Of a stretch of 44,067 nucleotides of DNA, positions 1 to 8,891 are shown piece after piece (positions within the stretch are counted from its first letter, which is position 1; the number at the start of each line of letters is the position of its first letter). The notes under the pieces are model-generated. The model did no database searches, was not told where the DNA came from, and was given only the letters and a program-made list of their open reading frames with translations. The stretch covers positions 1 to 44,067 of the forward strand of contig CACPPD010000006.1 in assembly GCA_902635865.1 (NCBI GenBank), given 5' to 3'. Made by a program: the position numbers and the translations under genes. Origin of the DNA: an uncultured Pelagibacteraceae bacterium (lineage in GTDB: Bacteria > Pseudomonadota > Alphaproteobacteria > Pelagibacterales > Pelagibacteraceae).

Positions 1-1
1 T

Positions 2-937
2 GTTTTGCTTAAAGAAGCAATAAGACCAAATGTAACTCAAACTTTAGAAAATAATCCAGCTATAATCCACGGGGGACCTTTTGCAAATATAGCACATGGA
101 TGTAATTCAGTAATTGCAACGAAAGCAGGTCTAAAATTATCTGACTATGTTGTGACAGAGGCAGGATTTGGAGCAGATTTAGGAGCTGAAAAATTTTTAA
201 ATATTAAATGTAGAAAATCAGGACTTAAACCAGACTGTGTAGTTATTGTAGCAACAATTAGAGCCCTTAAAATGCATGGAGGAGTTAATAAAGAAGATTT
301 AAAAAAAGAAAATGTAACCGCTTTAAAAGATGGATTAGTAAATTTACGTAGACATATAAACAATATTAGAAAATTTGGTTTACCTGTTACTGTAGCTGTA
401 AATCATTTTATTACTGATACAGAAGATGAAATGAAAACTTTATTAGATTTTTGTGAGACCCAAGGTGTAAAAGCTTCTAAATGCACGCACTGGTCTAATG
501 GAAGCGAAGGAACAATTGAACTTGCTAAAAATGTTACAGAAATTTGTGAAGATAAAAAAGATACCTTCAAATTTTTATATGAGGATGATCTGCCATTATT
601 CAAAAAAATAGAAAAAATTGCCCAAGAAATCTATAGCGCCTCAGAGGTAGTGGCAGATACAAAAGTAAGACAACAACTTAAAGAATTTGAGGAAAAAGGT
701 TATGGAAAGTTACCTGTTTGTATTGCAAAAACACAATATAGTTTTTCAACAGATCCAAATTTAAAAGGCGCACCTACGGGTCATGTTTTGCCTGTGCGAG
801 AAGTAAGACTTTCATCTGGCGCTGAATTTATAGTTGTTGTTTGCGGTGAAATCATGACTATGCCAGGTCTTCCTAGAGTTCCTGCGGCAGACTCTATAAA
901 ATTAAACGATAAAGGTGAGATTGAAGGATTATTCTAA
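2..937 (+). CDS. fhs: Formate-tetrahydrofolate ligase, C-terminal part (5' truncated)
   Basis: About 311 residues of the C-terminal part of the roughly 555-residue formate-THF ligase (10-formyl-THF synthetase). The reading frame is open to the first base, so the true start lies left of the window; the apparent TTG start at base 5 is internal. The family is recognised from the run [19 protein letters not shown] near the start, [15 protein letters not shown], and the C-terminal [15 protein letters not shown]. The enzyme is cytosolic and reversibly couples formate, THF and ATP to 10-formyl-THF. Run in the oxidative direction it yields ATP from methyl groups loaded on THF, which fits the TMAO demethylase further right. 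Its last nine bases overlap the 3' end of the convergent amidotransferase gene. The family assignment is very secure; the direction of flux is inferred. Confidence 0.96.
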   Translation, partial: VLLKEAIRPNVTQTLENNPAIIHGGPFANIAHGCNSVIATKAGLKLSDYVVTEAGFGADLGAEKFLNIKCRKSGLKPDCVVIVATIRALKMHGGVNKEDLKKENVTALKDGLVNLRRHINNIRKFGLPVTVAVNHFITDTEDEMKTLLDFCETQGVKASKCTHWSNGSEGTIELAKNVTEICEDKKDTFKFLYEDDLPLFKKIEKIAQEIYSASEVVADTKVRQQLKEFEEKGYGKLPVCIAKTQYSFSTDPNLKGAPTGHVLPVREVRLSSGAEFIVVVCGEIMTMPGLPRVPAADSIKLNDKGEIEGLF

Positions 938-1717
938 ATTAAGATAATCAAGCCAATTTTCTAATTCTCTCATTCTTGAAATTTTATCTAATTTTTTATT
1001 TTCATTTTCTATATGCTCAATATGGCTGTCTATTTCACTTTGATCTTTAAACGCTCCCTTCTCTAACAGCCTTTCTTTTCTAAAAATAATCAAATTGATC
1101 ATTTTATTATAAGTAATCTCAGGGTGGTATTGAAGACCCCATATATTACAGTTACCAACTTTGAAATTTATCCCTTGAACGTTGTTTATTGAATTTGAAG
1201 CTAACAACGTTGAATTTTCTGGCATTTTTACAACTTCATCAAAATTAAATGCTGGTGTATTAAATTTTTGATCTTTATTTTTATAGAGTGGATGATTTAA
1301 ACCAATTTCATTAATTTCTATATTTGAGGCAATCCCTCTATGAGATCCTTTTGTCGCTTTTTTTACCTCCCCTCCTGCTGCAGTCACAGCTACTTGCATA
1401 CCCCAACATATTGCTAAAATTTTTTTAATTTTTTTCTGACACTCTTTCATAAATTCAATTTGTCTTTTTATTTCTGGAGTATTGTTATAAATATTTAAAC
1501 TACTTCCTCCCCAAATAAGGCCGTCATAGCTTTCAAGTGCATCAACATTTTTATCAATATTTTTATCTGAGGAAGGGTTAACCACGTGGGTTTCTAATTT
1601 ATCTGTAAAATACGCCAAACTATCCTTAAGGCTTTCTGTATGTGTTTGAATTCCAGCTGCAGAAAAACTTTGATTTTCCTCTCGTAAGTTTCCTTCTACT
1701 ATCAATATTTTTTTCAT
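929..1717 (-). CDS. Class I glutamine amidotransferase (GMP-synthase-type GATase domain)
   Basis: A stand-alone class I glutamine amidotransferase of 262 residues. The nucleophile elbow is visible as AICWGMQ with Cys104, and the His/Glu pair of the triad as YHPEI with His198 and Glu200. This fold hydrolyses glutamine and passes ammonia to a partner, but many stand-alone members act instead on gamma-glutamyl compounds such as gamma-glutamyl-amine adducts. No synthetase domain is fused. Its start codon overlaps the stop of the upstream iron alcohol dehydrogenase as TAATG, so the two are translationally coupled. Lying inside a methylated-amine locus that builds gamma-glutamylmethylamide, hydrolysis of a gamma-glutamyl amide is a reasonable idea but is only inference. 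The C-terminal ~50 residues are charged and helical beyond the core domain. Confidence 0.85.
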   Translation of the reverse strand: MKKILIVEGNLREENQSFSAAGIQTHTESLKDSLAYFTDKLETHVVNPSSDKNIDKNVDALESYDGLIWGGSSLNIYNNTPEIKRQIEFMKECQKKIKKILAICWGMQVAVTAAGGEVKKATKGSHRGIASNIEINEIGLNHPLYKNKDQKFNTPAFNFDEVVKMPENSTLLASNSINNVQGINFKVGNCNIWGLQYHPEITYNKMINLIIFRKERLLEKGAFKDQSEIDSHIEHIENENKKLDKISRMRELENWLDYLNLE

Positions 1718-2874
1718 TAAAATAATTCCCCGGAAATGCTTTTTATATACATTTCTTTTAAATCATTTTGACTTAATTTTTTAGGATTTCCTCCTGTTGA
1801 TGGATCTTCAAACGCCATTAAAGAAAGTTCATCTAAATCAATATTATTACAATCCATTACATCTGACAATTTATGTGGAATATTTAAATTTTGTCTTAAT
1901 TCCAAAATCCAATTTAAAAAACTATCAAAATTTTTGTTTAAATTAAGATAATCACAAATCGATATTATTTTATTTTCAATTGAAGGTTTATTAAATGTTA
2001 AAACATAAGGCATAAATATTGCGTTAGATAACCCATGGTGAACATTAAATTTACCGTTCACTGGATGGCTCAATGAGTGAATTGCTCCCAGTCCTTTTTG
2101 AAATGCAGTCGAGCCCATTGAAGCTGCTGAAAGTAAATCCATTCTAGGCTTTACATCTTTTCCATTTTTAAAAGCTTTAATTAATGAATTTTTAATTAAC
2201 TTCATTCCTTCTATTGCCATACCATCAGCCATTGGATGATATCCTGGTGCACAAAACGCTTCTAAATTATGAGCTAGTGCGTCCATTCCAGTTGCTGCTG
2301 TTAATCTTGGAGATAAATCTAATGTAAGTAAAGGATCTAAAATAACAATTGAAGGTAGCATTTTTGGGTGAAAAATAATTTTTTTTACACCTGTTTCTTT
2401 ATTAATAATTGCAGATGCTCTACCTGTTTCGGATCCAGTTCCAGCAGTGGTTGGAACTGCAATAATTTTTGAAATTTTAGAACTATCAGCTCTTGTCCAG
2501 TAATCACCAATATCTTCAAAATCCCATAACGGAAGAGATTGATTACACATAAATGCTATAGCTTTTCCAACATCTAAACCACTTCCACCTCCTAAAGCTA
2601 TTACACCATCACAGTCCAGGGTATTATAAACTTTAACACCTTCTTCTATATTTTCTCCAATTGGATTTCCCGTAAAATTAGAAAAAGTAGCTAAATTTTC
2701 AAAATTTTTTTTTAATCTCAATATAATATTTTTTATAAGATCTAATTTAATTAAATCCTTGTCTGTTACAAATAATGGGTTTGAAATATTTAACTCTTTA
2801 CAGGCGAAGGATAAATCTTCAATTCTATTTTCTCCTATCCACATAGTGGTTGGATAATTCCAATTAATACCCAT
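1717..2874 (-). CDS. Iron-containing (group III) alcohol dehydrogenase
   Basis: Full-length, 385 residues, as usual for NAD(P)-dependent iron-type alcohol dehydrogenases. The nucleotide-binding loop is GGGSGLDVGKAIAF at residues 95-108. The metal ligands of the family are all in register: Asp198 and His202 in GMDALAHNLEAF, His266 in HSLSHP and His280 in NVHHGLSNA. The enzyme interconverts an alcohol and an aldehyde in the cytosol; the substrate cannot be read from the sequence. It is the first gene of a two-gene unit with the amidotransferase (TAATG overlap) and diverges from the monooxygenase gene. An iron alcohol dehydrogenase has been linked to methanol and short-chain alcohol oxidation in SAR11; whether this is that gene is inference from its C1-metabolism surroundings. 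Confidence 0.9.
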   Translation of the reverse strand: MGINWNYPTTMWIGENRIEDLSFACKELNISNPLFVTDKDLIKLDLIKNIILRLKKNFENLATFSNFTGNPIGENIEEGVKVYNTLDCDGVIALGGGSGLDVGKAIAFMCNQSLPLWDFEDIGDYWTRADSSKISKIIAVPTTAGTGSETGRASAIINKETGVKKIIFHPKMLPSIVILDPLLTLDLSPRLTAATGMDALAHNLEAFCAPGYHPMADGMAIEGMKLIKNSLIKAFKNGKDVKPRMDLLSAASMGSTAFQKGLGAIHSLSHPVNGKFNVHHGLSNAIFMPYVLTFNKPSIENKIISICDYLNLNKNFDSFLNWILELRQNLNIPHKLSDVMDCNNIDLDELSLMAFEDPSTGGNPKKLSQNDLKEMYIKSISGELF

Positions 2875-2951
2875 AACAAAATATAATTTTATTTTTTTAA
2901 AAATTGTTAGTAAGATATATTTATAAATTTATTAATGATAGGAAAAATTCT
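2875..2951. promoter_or_regulatory. Divergent promoter region between Fe-ADH and tmm
   Basis: The 77-base spacer between two divergent start codons must carry the promoters of both units unless these lie inside the genes. It is almost wholly A/T. A perfect TATAAT lies at 2882-2887 on the plus strand, 65 bases before the chosen tmm start, but no good -35 element is seen at 17 bases. Assignment of the box is tentative. Confidence 0.3.
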
Positions 2952-4283
2952 ATGTCAAAAGTAGCAATCATAGGCGCTGGTCCATGTGGACTTTCAATTC
3001 TAAGAGCATTTGAACATTTGGAAAATAAAGGAGAAAAAATTCCAGAAATAGTTTGCTTTGAAAAACAAGAAAGTTGGGGCGGTTTATGGAACTACAACTG
3101 GAGAACTGGTTCAGATCAATATGGAGATCCTGTACCAAACAGTATGTACAGATACTTATGGTCTAATGGACCTAAAGAATGTTTAGAATTTGCTGATTAT
3201 TCTTTTGATGAACATTTTGGAAAACCAATTCCCTCTTTCCCTCCAAGAGAAGTACTACAAGATTATATTTTAGGAAGAGTGAGCAAGGGAAATATAAAAA
3301 GTAAGATTAAATTTAATACAAGAGTCACAAACACTGTTTATAAAAATGGTAAGTTTGAAATTAGCTACCAGGACAAAGTAAATAATAAAGTTTTAAATGA
3401 CAAATTCGATTATGTGGTAGTCTCTACAGGTCATTTTTCTGTGCCTTTTATTCCTGAGTACGAAGGAATGAATTCTTTCCCGGGAAGAATAATGCACTCA
3501 CATGATTTTAGAGATGCAGAAGAGTTTAGAGAAAAAGATGTAATTGTTCTGGGGAGCAGTTACTCAGCTGAAGATGTAGCCCTACAATGTAATAAATATG
3601 GCGCTAAAAGTGTAACAATCGGTTACAGGCATAACCCAATGGGCTTTAAATGGCCAAAAGGCATGAAAGAAGTTCATTACTTAGATAGGTTAGATGGAAA
3701 AAAGGCAATATTTAAAGACGGAACAGAACAAAATGCCGATGTAGTTATCTTATGCACTGGATATTTGCATCATTTCCCATTTTTAGATGAAAGTTTAAAA
3801 TTAAAAACACATAACAGATTATATCCACCAAAACTTTACAAAGGAGTTGTGTGGCAAGATAATCATAAACTTTTATATTTAGGTATGCAGGATCAGTTTC
3901 ACACATTTAATATGTTTGATTGTCAAGGATGGTATGCAAGAGATATAATCATGGGGAAAATCAAAATGCCTAGTAATGACGAAATAGATAAAGATATTAA
4001 TAAGTGGGTTTCAATGGAAGAAAAATTAGAAAATCCTGATCAAATGATTGATTTTCAAACAGAGTATACCAAAGAACTTCATGAGATGTCCGATTATCCT
4101 AAAATTGATTTTGAATTAATTAGGAAACATTTTAAAGAATGGGAACACCATAAGGTAGAGGATATTCTAACTTACAGAAATAAATCGTTTTCATCTCCTG
4201 TGACTGGATCAATTGCACCAATTCATCACACACCTTGGGAAAAAGCGATGGATGACTCTATGAAAACTTTTTTAAATAAATAG
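2952..4283 (+). CDS. tmm: Flavin-containing monooxygenase, probable trimethylamine monooxygenase
   Basis: A 443-residue class B flavin monooxygenase. Visible motifs are the FAD Rossmann fingerprint GAGPCG at residues 8-13, the FMO identifying motif FPGRIMHSHDF near residue 176, the NADPH-binding loop GSSYSAEDVA near residue 200 and the CTGY motif near residue 275. Start at ATG 2952 is chosen over the longer frame from 2904: it puts the Rossmann fold directly at the N terminus and has an AGGA-like ribosome site eight bases upstream. Bacterial members of this length oxidise trimethylamine to trimethylamine N-oxide with NADPH and oxygen. The TMAO importer and TMAO demethylase a few genes away make Tmm the best call, although some FMOs take other amines or sulfides. 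It converges with gpsA with only four bases between the stops. Confidence 0.88.
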   Translation: MSKVAIIGAGPCGLSILRAFEHLENKGEKIPEIVCFEKQESWGGLWNYNWRTGSDQYGDPVPNSMYRYLWSNGPKECLEFADYSFDEHFGKPIPSFPPREVLQDYILGRVSKGNIKSKIKFNTRVTNTVYKNGKFEISYQDKVNNKVLNDKFDYVVVSTGHFSVPFIPEYEGMNSFPGRIMHSHDFRDAEEFREKDVIVLGSSYSAEDVALQCNKYGAKSVTIGYRHNPMGFKWPKGMKEVHYLDRLDGKKAIFKDGTEQNADVVILCTGYLHHFPFLDESLKLKTHNRLYPPKLYKGVVWQDNHKLLYLGMQDQFHTFNMFDCQGWYARDIIMGKIKMPSNDEIDKDINKWVSMEEKLENPDQMIDFQTEYTKELHEMSDYPKIDFELIRKHFKEWEHHKVEDILTYRNKSFSSPVTGSIAPIHHTPWEKAMDDSMKTFLNK

Positions 4284-4287
4284 AAAA

Positions 4288-5244
4288 TTAATATTTTATT
4301 TTTAATTTTTTGTTTTTAACAATTGCATCTAATAAAGAGATCATTAACGGAATTTTTTTTTTATTAATTTTTTTAAATACAAAAGGAGCAATTTCTATTG
4401 CTAAATCAGCACCTTCTACTGTATCATTTTTCATAAACTTTTTCTTTGCTTGAACAAAAGTATAGCCTTTACCTAGATATTCTCCCATTTTACTATTTCT
4501 TCCTCCCATTGCACTTACATATAAATCTCCTAAACCTGCCAGACCATAAACAGTTTCCTTTTTTCCTTTAAAATAATTTGCAAGATATTTCATTTCATCA
4601 ATTGATTTTCTGAATAAAGCCGATGATGTATTATGCCATTGTCCAGATCCAATTATCATTGAATAAATATTTTTTATTGCAGATAAAAACTCAACTCCAT
4701 TAACATCTCTACTAAATTCAGTTTGATAATAATTTGTTGAAATTAATTTTCCAATTTTTTTTGCATTATTAATATTTTTATTTGCAACAACAGTGAAGCT
4801 TTTAACTTTTCTAGCTAATTCTTTTGCTAAACATGGGCCTTTCAAAACTGAAATATTTAAATTTTTATTATAATTTTTTAATAAGCTAGACATTGAAATT
4901 AAATTTCTACCATCTAATTTAAGACCTTTTGTTAATACCAAAATAGGTGATTTATTTTTAATTTTTGATAGATTTTTTCCAATCAAGTCTATTCCTATAG
5001 AGCTTATAGCAATTACAATTAAGTCCCATTTGCGATCTAGAATGTCACTTGAAAATTTATTTATTTTTAATTTTTTTGATAAATTAATATTTAATGATGG
5101 GTGAATTTTTTTTTTTAAGCTTAATTTTTTTAATAATTGTAAGTTATATGGCTCTGTTAAAGTAACCGAGTGACCATTATCTAACAATGGTATCGAGAAA
5201 GCAGATCCCATAGCTCCAGCACCAACAATTAATATTTTTTTCAT
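4288..5244 (-). CDS. gpsA: NAD(P)-dependent glycerol-3-phosphate dehydrogenase
   Basis: A soluble 318-residue GpsA-type enzyme that interconverts glycerol-3-phosphate and dihydroxyacetone phosphate. The N terminus is a Rossmann fingerprint GAGAMG at residues 8-13; LKGPCLAKEL, the SAIKNIYSM lysine region and GLAGLGDLYVSAMGGRNS are family blocks that include the catalytic Lys and the substrate-binding loop. It is the last gene of the minus-strand transporter unit and follows glycerol kinase by seven bases. That pairing suggests catabolic use (glycerol to G3P to DHAP) in place of the flavoprotein GlpD. The protein is somewhat divergent and lysine-rich, so it may be a second copy beside a biosynthetic gpsA elsewhere; this cannot be tested from one window. 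Confidence 0.88.
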   Translation of the reverse strand: MKKILIVGAGAMGSAFSIPLLDNGHSVTLTEPYNLQLLKKLSLKKKIHPSLNINLSKKLKINKFSSDILDRKWDLIVIAISSIGIDLIGKNLSKIKNKSPILVLTKGLKLDGRNLISMSSLLKNYNKNLNISVLKGPCLAKELARKVKSFTVVANKNINNAKKIGKLISTNYYQTEFSRDVNGVEFLSAIKNIYSMIIGSGQWHNTSSALFRKSIDEMKYLANYFKGKKETVYGLAGLGDLYVSAMGGRNSKMGEYLGKGYTFVQAKKKFMKNDTVEGADLAIEIAPFVFKKINKKKIPLMISLLDAIVKNKKLKIKY

Positions 5245-5251
5245 TTTATCT

Positions 5252-6730
5252 TTATGCTAAGGTTTTTTTAATTGCTTGCTCCCAACCATGCAATATATGA
5301 TTTCTTAGTTTTTTGTTAATTTTTGGCTTAAAAGCTTTATCTTTTTTCCATGTATTTTTAATTTGATTTAATGATTTGAATTCTCCTACTTGATAACCTG
5401 CAAACAAAGCTGCTCCGAGAGCAGTGGTTTCTAAGACTTTAGGTCGAATTACTTTTAAATTAATTACATCTGCCAAAAATTGTGAAAACCAATTATTAGC
5501 TACCATACCCCCATCAATCTTTACTATCCTGGGCTTTAAACCATCTTTATTCATTGAATTAAATAAATCATAACTTTGATAAGCAACAGACTCGACGGTT
5601 GCTCTAACCAAAGTTTTCCAATCACTATCTCTCGTAAGTCCTGTTATTAAACCTCTTGCATCAGGCCTCCAATAAGGTGCGCCTATTCCACTAAAAGCTG
5701 GGACAACATAAACTTCATTATTGCTTTTTGTTGATTTAGCTATTTTTTCAGTTTCATAAGCATTGTTTATTAATTTAATTTTATCCCTTAACCATTGTAC
5801 GCCCGCTCCTGCTATGAAAATAGATCCTTCAAGAGCATAGGTAGTCTTATTATTCAATCGATAACAAATTGTCGTTAATAACTTATTTTTTGAATTAATT
5901 TTTTTTGATCCAGTGTTCATTATTATAAATGCACCAGTACCATAAGTACTCTTTATAGATCCTTTTTCAAAACAAGCTTGTCCTACAGCAGCTGCTTGTT
6001 GGTCTCCTAAAACAGCTGAAATGGGTATTTCTTTTCCTGTAACTCTTTTGTCTGTTTTTCCAAAATTATCTGCGGAATTTTTAACCTCTGGCAAGATACC
6101 CATTGGAATGTTTAATTTCTGTAATATTTGATTATCCCATTTATTCTTATTTATATTAAACAACATTGTTCTACTTGCATTGGTAGCTTCGGTTAAATGC
6201 TGTTTACCTTTGGTTAATTTCCAGATTAAGAAGGTATCTACCGTACCAAACAATAAATTATTATTTTTGAGTAACTTTTTTGAAACTTTTACATTATCTA
6301 AAATCCATTTTATTTTAGTGGCAGAAAAATAAGGATCTATAAATAATCCTGTTTTTTTTCTAAAATTATTTTCATAATTTTTATTCTTAAGAGATTTACA
6401 ATATTCATGGGTTCTTCTATCTTGCCATACAATTGCATTATAAATAGGTTTTCCAGTTTTTTTATTCCACAAAATTGTAGTTTCTCTTTGATTCGTAATT
6501 CCAATTGTAAGTATATGACCTTTTAAACTTTTAGCTTTTTTAATTACTTGTTTTAATGCTTTAAGTGTTGTCAACCAAATTTCATTTGGATTGTGCTCTA
6601 CCCAACCATTTCTTGGAAAGTACTGTTTAAACTCGTATTGAGATATAAATTTAATATTACCTTTGGTATCAAAAAGCACTACCCTTGAAGAAGTTGTACC
6701 CTGGTCTATCGAGATAATAAATTTTTTCAA
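5252..6730 (-). CDS. glpK: Glycerol kinase
   Basis: A 492-residue FGGY-family kinase, the usual GlpK length. The N-terminal phosphate loop is IDQGTTSSRVVLFD at residues 7-20. NPNEIW, GITNQRETTILW, WQDRRTHEYC, GDQQAAAVGQ and YGTGAFI are the classic glycerol kinase blocks, and the catalytic Asp is in KIDGGMVANNWF. The reaction is ATP-dependent phosphorylation of glycerol to sn-glycerol-3-phosphate in the cytosol. The start lies four bases after the stop of the tmoW-like permease, so it is almost certainly co-transcribed with the transporter. No glycerol facilitator gene is seen in the window. Why glycerol use should travel with an osmolyte-type importer is not clear from sequence. Confidence 0.95.
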   Translation of the reverse strand: MKKFIISIDQGTTSSRVVLFDTKGNIKFISQYEFKQYFPRNGWVEHNPNEIWLTTLKALKQVIKKAKSLKGHILTIGITNQRETTILWNKKTGKPIYNAIVWQDRRTHEYCKSLKNKNYENNFRKKTGLFIDPYFSATKIKWILDNVKVSKKLLKNNNLLFGTVDTFLIWKLTKGKQHLTEATNASRTMLFNINKNKWDNQILQKLNIPMGILPEVKNSADNFGKTDKRVTGKEIPISAVLGDQQAAAVGQACFEKGSIKSTYGTGAFIIMNTGSKKINSKNKLLTTICYRLNNKTTYALEGSIFIAGAGVQWLRDKIKLINNAYETEKIAKSTKSNNEVYVVPAFSGIGAPYWRPDARGLITGLTRDSDWKTLVRATVESVAYQSYDLFNSMNKDGLKPRIVKIDGGMVANNWFSQFLADVINLKVIRPKVLETTALGAALFAGYQVGEFKSLNQIKNTWKKDKAFKPKINKKLRNHILHGWEQAIKKTLA

Positions 6731-6734
6731 AATA

Positions 6735-8888
6735 CTAATCTATGCCAAGATGTTTTTTTCTTTTTCCAACCCAAGTTCTAATCAAATTATCAAAGATCAA
6801 TCCTATAAACGCAACACAGATACCTAAAGTTAAACCAATTCCTGCTCCATTTTTATCTGAAAGTGCTTTTAAAATGTATTGACCAAGATCTTCTGTTCCA
6901 ATGAAGGCACCAATTATCACCATAAATAGAGCAAAAACTATTGTTTGATTTAAACCAAGCATCATGTGCGGAAATGCTAATGGAAACTCAATTTTTGTTA
7001 ATCTTTGAAATTTATTTACACCAGACATCGTTGCGGCTTCGTGTAAGCCAACAGGAACACTTCTAAGTCCTTCTATTGTATATCTAGTTGCAGGAATTGT
7101 TGCATAGACAATTACAGCAATTAAAACAGATGTATCTGTTATTCCAAAAAGCATCATTACAGGAATTAAATATACAAATGATGGGAATGTTTGAAATATA
7201 TCACAAATACCTAGCATAAATGCTGCAGATTTTTTGTTTTGAAAACATAATGTTCCAACTGTAAATCCTATTAAACAAGAAATAACTACACCAAAAGTTG
7301 CCATGTATAACGTTACTAGTGCTCTATCCCACCATGGACTTAATGCTATAAATAAAGTCAAAGCAGCAACAACTAATGCTGATCGAACGCCTCCAATTAA
7401 ATATCCTGCACCAACTGCTAGTACCAATGTAGCAACTGCAGGCATTCTTAAATACAAAGCTCTCATTGGCTGAAGCACATCTTGAATTAACCATGTATTG
7501 AATGCTTTAATATACACGAAGAAAGTATCAAAAATCCAATCAACTCCTTTATTCCAAAAATCTGCTGTTGATATTCCTTTATTATGAGGAATTTCAAACA
7601 AGTAATTAAAACTACCTTTGAAAATAAAAGTTCCAACATATGCAAGAATTATTCCAATTACGAATGAAGCTGCAAAAAATATTACGTTTTTATTTCTTTG
7701 GAAAAATGTCAGATTACCAAAATAATCTGTTTGTTTATTTGCCCATGCCAAAGACATTTTATCCAGTAAAATTGCAATTAAACTAATACATAAACCAGCC
7801 TCTAGTGCTAACCCTATATTGAGTTGATTAAGTGCTAACAACAAATTAAATCCTAATCCTTTCGCGCCAATGAACGCAGATATAACTGCCATTGAAAAAC
7901 AAACCATGATAACTTGGTTAACTCCAATTAAAATATCTCTTCTTGCTGTTGGAATTAGTACCTTGAACATTAATTGCCAATTGGTACAACCACTCATTCT
8001 TCCAGCTTCAATAACTTCTGGTGGTATAGCTCTTAAACCTAATATTGTTAATAGTATCATTGGTGGAACCGCAACAACCATAGTAATAATTACAGCAGCA
8101 TGATCTCCTACTCCAAATAAAACTAGTGCAGGAACTAATACAGCGTATTGTGGCATAGTCTGCATTACTAGAAGAATTGGGTACAATGCTTTTTCAACAC
8201 GTTTACTTTTGTAAGCTGCAATACCTAGGCCTAAACCAAAAATAAATGAAAGTGGAGCTGCAACAAGTATAAAAGAAAGCGTTTGCATTGATGGTTTCCA
8301 TTGACCAAATATAGAAATATAGATCATTGTTAAACCTGCAAACAAAGCCAATCCTTTTCCACTTAATTTATAAGATAGTATAGCTGCTCCTGCTGCAACA
8401 ATGGTCCAAGGTAAACCTGGCAACTCTAACCATGGATAAGCATCAATAAAATCCCAACTTGTAAATGCAACAATAGTTTCTAAACCTCCAAGTAAAATCT
8501 CCCTAATTAATTCAATTAAAAAAGTCATAAATGAAGTTAAATTTCTACTTATCTCTAATAATAATGGTCGAGTTTTAAATTCTTGAGTATCTTCGTTCCA
8601 AAACTCCATTGGCATCCATTCATTCATTAAGAAAAATAAAGAGTCGTTTATCCAAATAGGCAGCCATCCTAGAAGTGGAGGCAATCTCCAAAATACATCA
8701 AAGGCATAATACCTAACCTCTTTACCTAGAAAAAAGTAAACACTTTGGTTTGGATCTTTAACAAATTCAGCCTGCCCTCTTATAAATTTATAAGTTTCTG
8801 GAACATCAATTGCAAAACATAAAGCAAAAAATACAATTAATAAAAATAACCATTGAAATAATTTTGGATATCTTTTTAAATACTCCAT
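6735..8888 (-). CDS. tmoW: ABC transporter double permease, glycine betaine/TMAO type
   Basis: A 717-residue inner-membrane protein made of two ProW-like permease halves in tandem, instead of the usual single ~280-350 residue subunit working as a dimer. Each half has its own cytoplasmic EAA-type loop that docks on the ATPase: EAGRMSGCTNW near residue 293 and AATMSGVNKFQ near residue 616, each followed by a LIP/FPLA turn. Long hydrophobic runs surround both, and a ~150-residue amphipathic N-terminal segment precedes the first half. It starts three bases after the ATPase stop. The substrate call of TMAO rests on the neighbouring binding protein and on tdm; glycine betaine, choline or a related quaternary amine is the alternative. 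The symbol follows ProVWX naming. Confidence 0.85.
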   Translation of the reverse strand: MEYLKRYPKLFQWLFLLIVFFALCFAIDVPETYKFIRGQAEFVKDPNQSVYFFLGKEVRYYAFDVFWRLPPLLGWLPIWINDSLFFLMNEWMPMEFWNEDTQEFKTRPLLLEISRNLTSFMTFLIELIREILLGGLETIVAFTSWDFIDAYPWLELPGLPWTIVAAGAAILSYKLSGKGLALFAGLTMIYISIFGQWKPSMQTLSFILVAAPLSFIFGLGLGIAAYKSKRVEKALYPILLVMQTMPQYAVLVPALVLFGVGDHAAVIITMVVAVPPMILLTILGLRAIPPEVIEAGRMSGCTNWQLMFKVLIPTARRDILIGVNQVIMVCFSMAVISAFIGAKGLGFNLLLALNQLNIGLALEAGLCISLIAILLDKMSLAWANKQTDYFGNLTFFQRNKNVIFFAASFVIGIILAYVGTFIFKGSFNYLFEIPHNKGISTADFWNKGVDWIFDTFFVYIKAFNTWLIQDVLQPMRALYLRMPAVATLVLAVGAGYLIGGVRSALVVAALTLFIALSPWWDRALVTLYMATFGVVISCLIGFTVGTLCFQNKKSAAFMLGICDIFQTFPSFVYLIPVMMLFGITDTSVLIAVIVYATIPATRYTIEGLRSVPVGLHEAATMSGVNKFQRLTKIEFPLAFPHMMLGLNQTIVFALFMVIIGAFIGTEDLGQYILKALSDKNGAGIGLTLGICVAFIGLIFDNLIRTWVGKRKKHLGID

Positions 8889-8891
8889 ATT

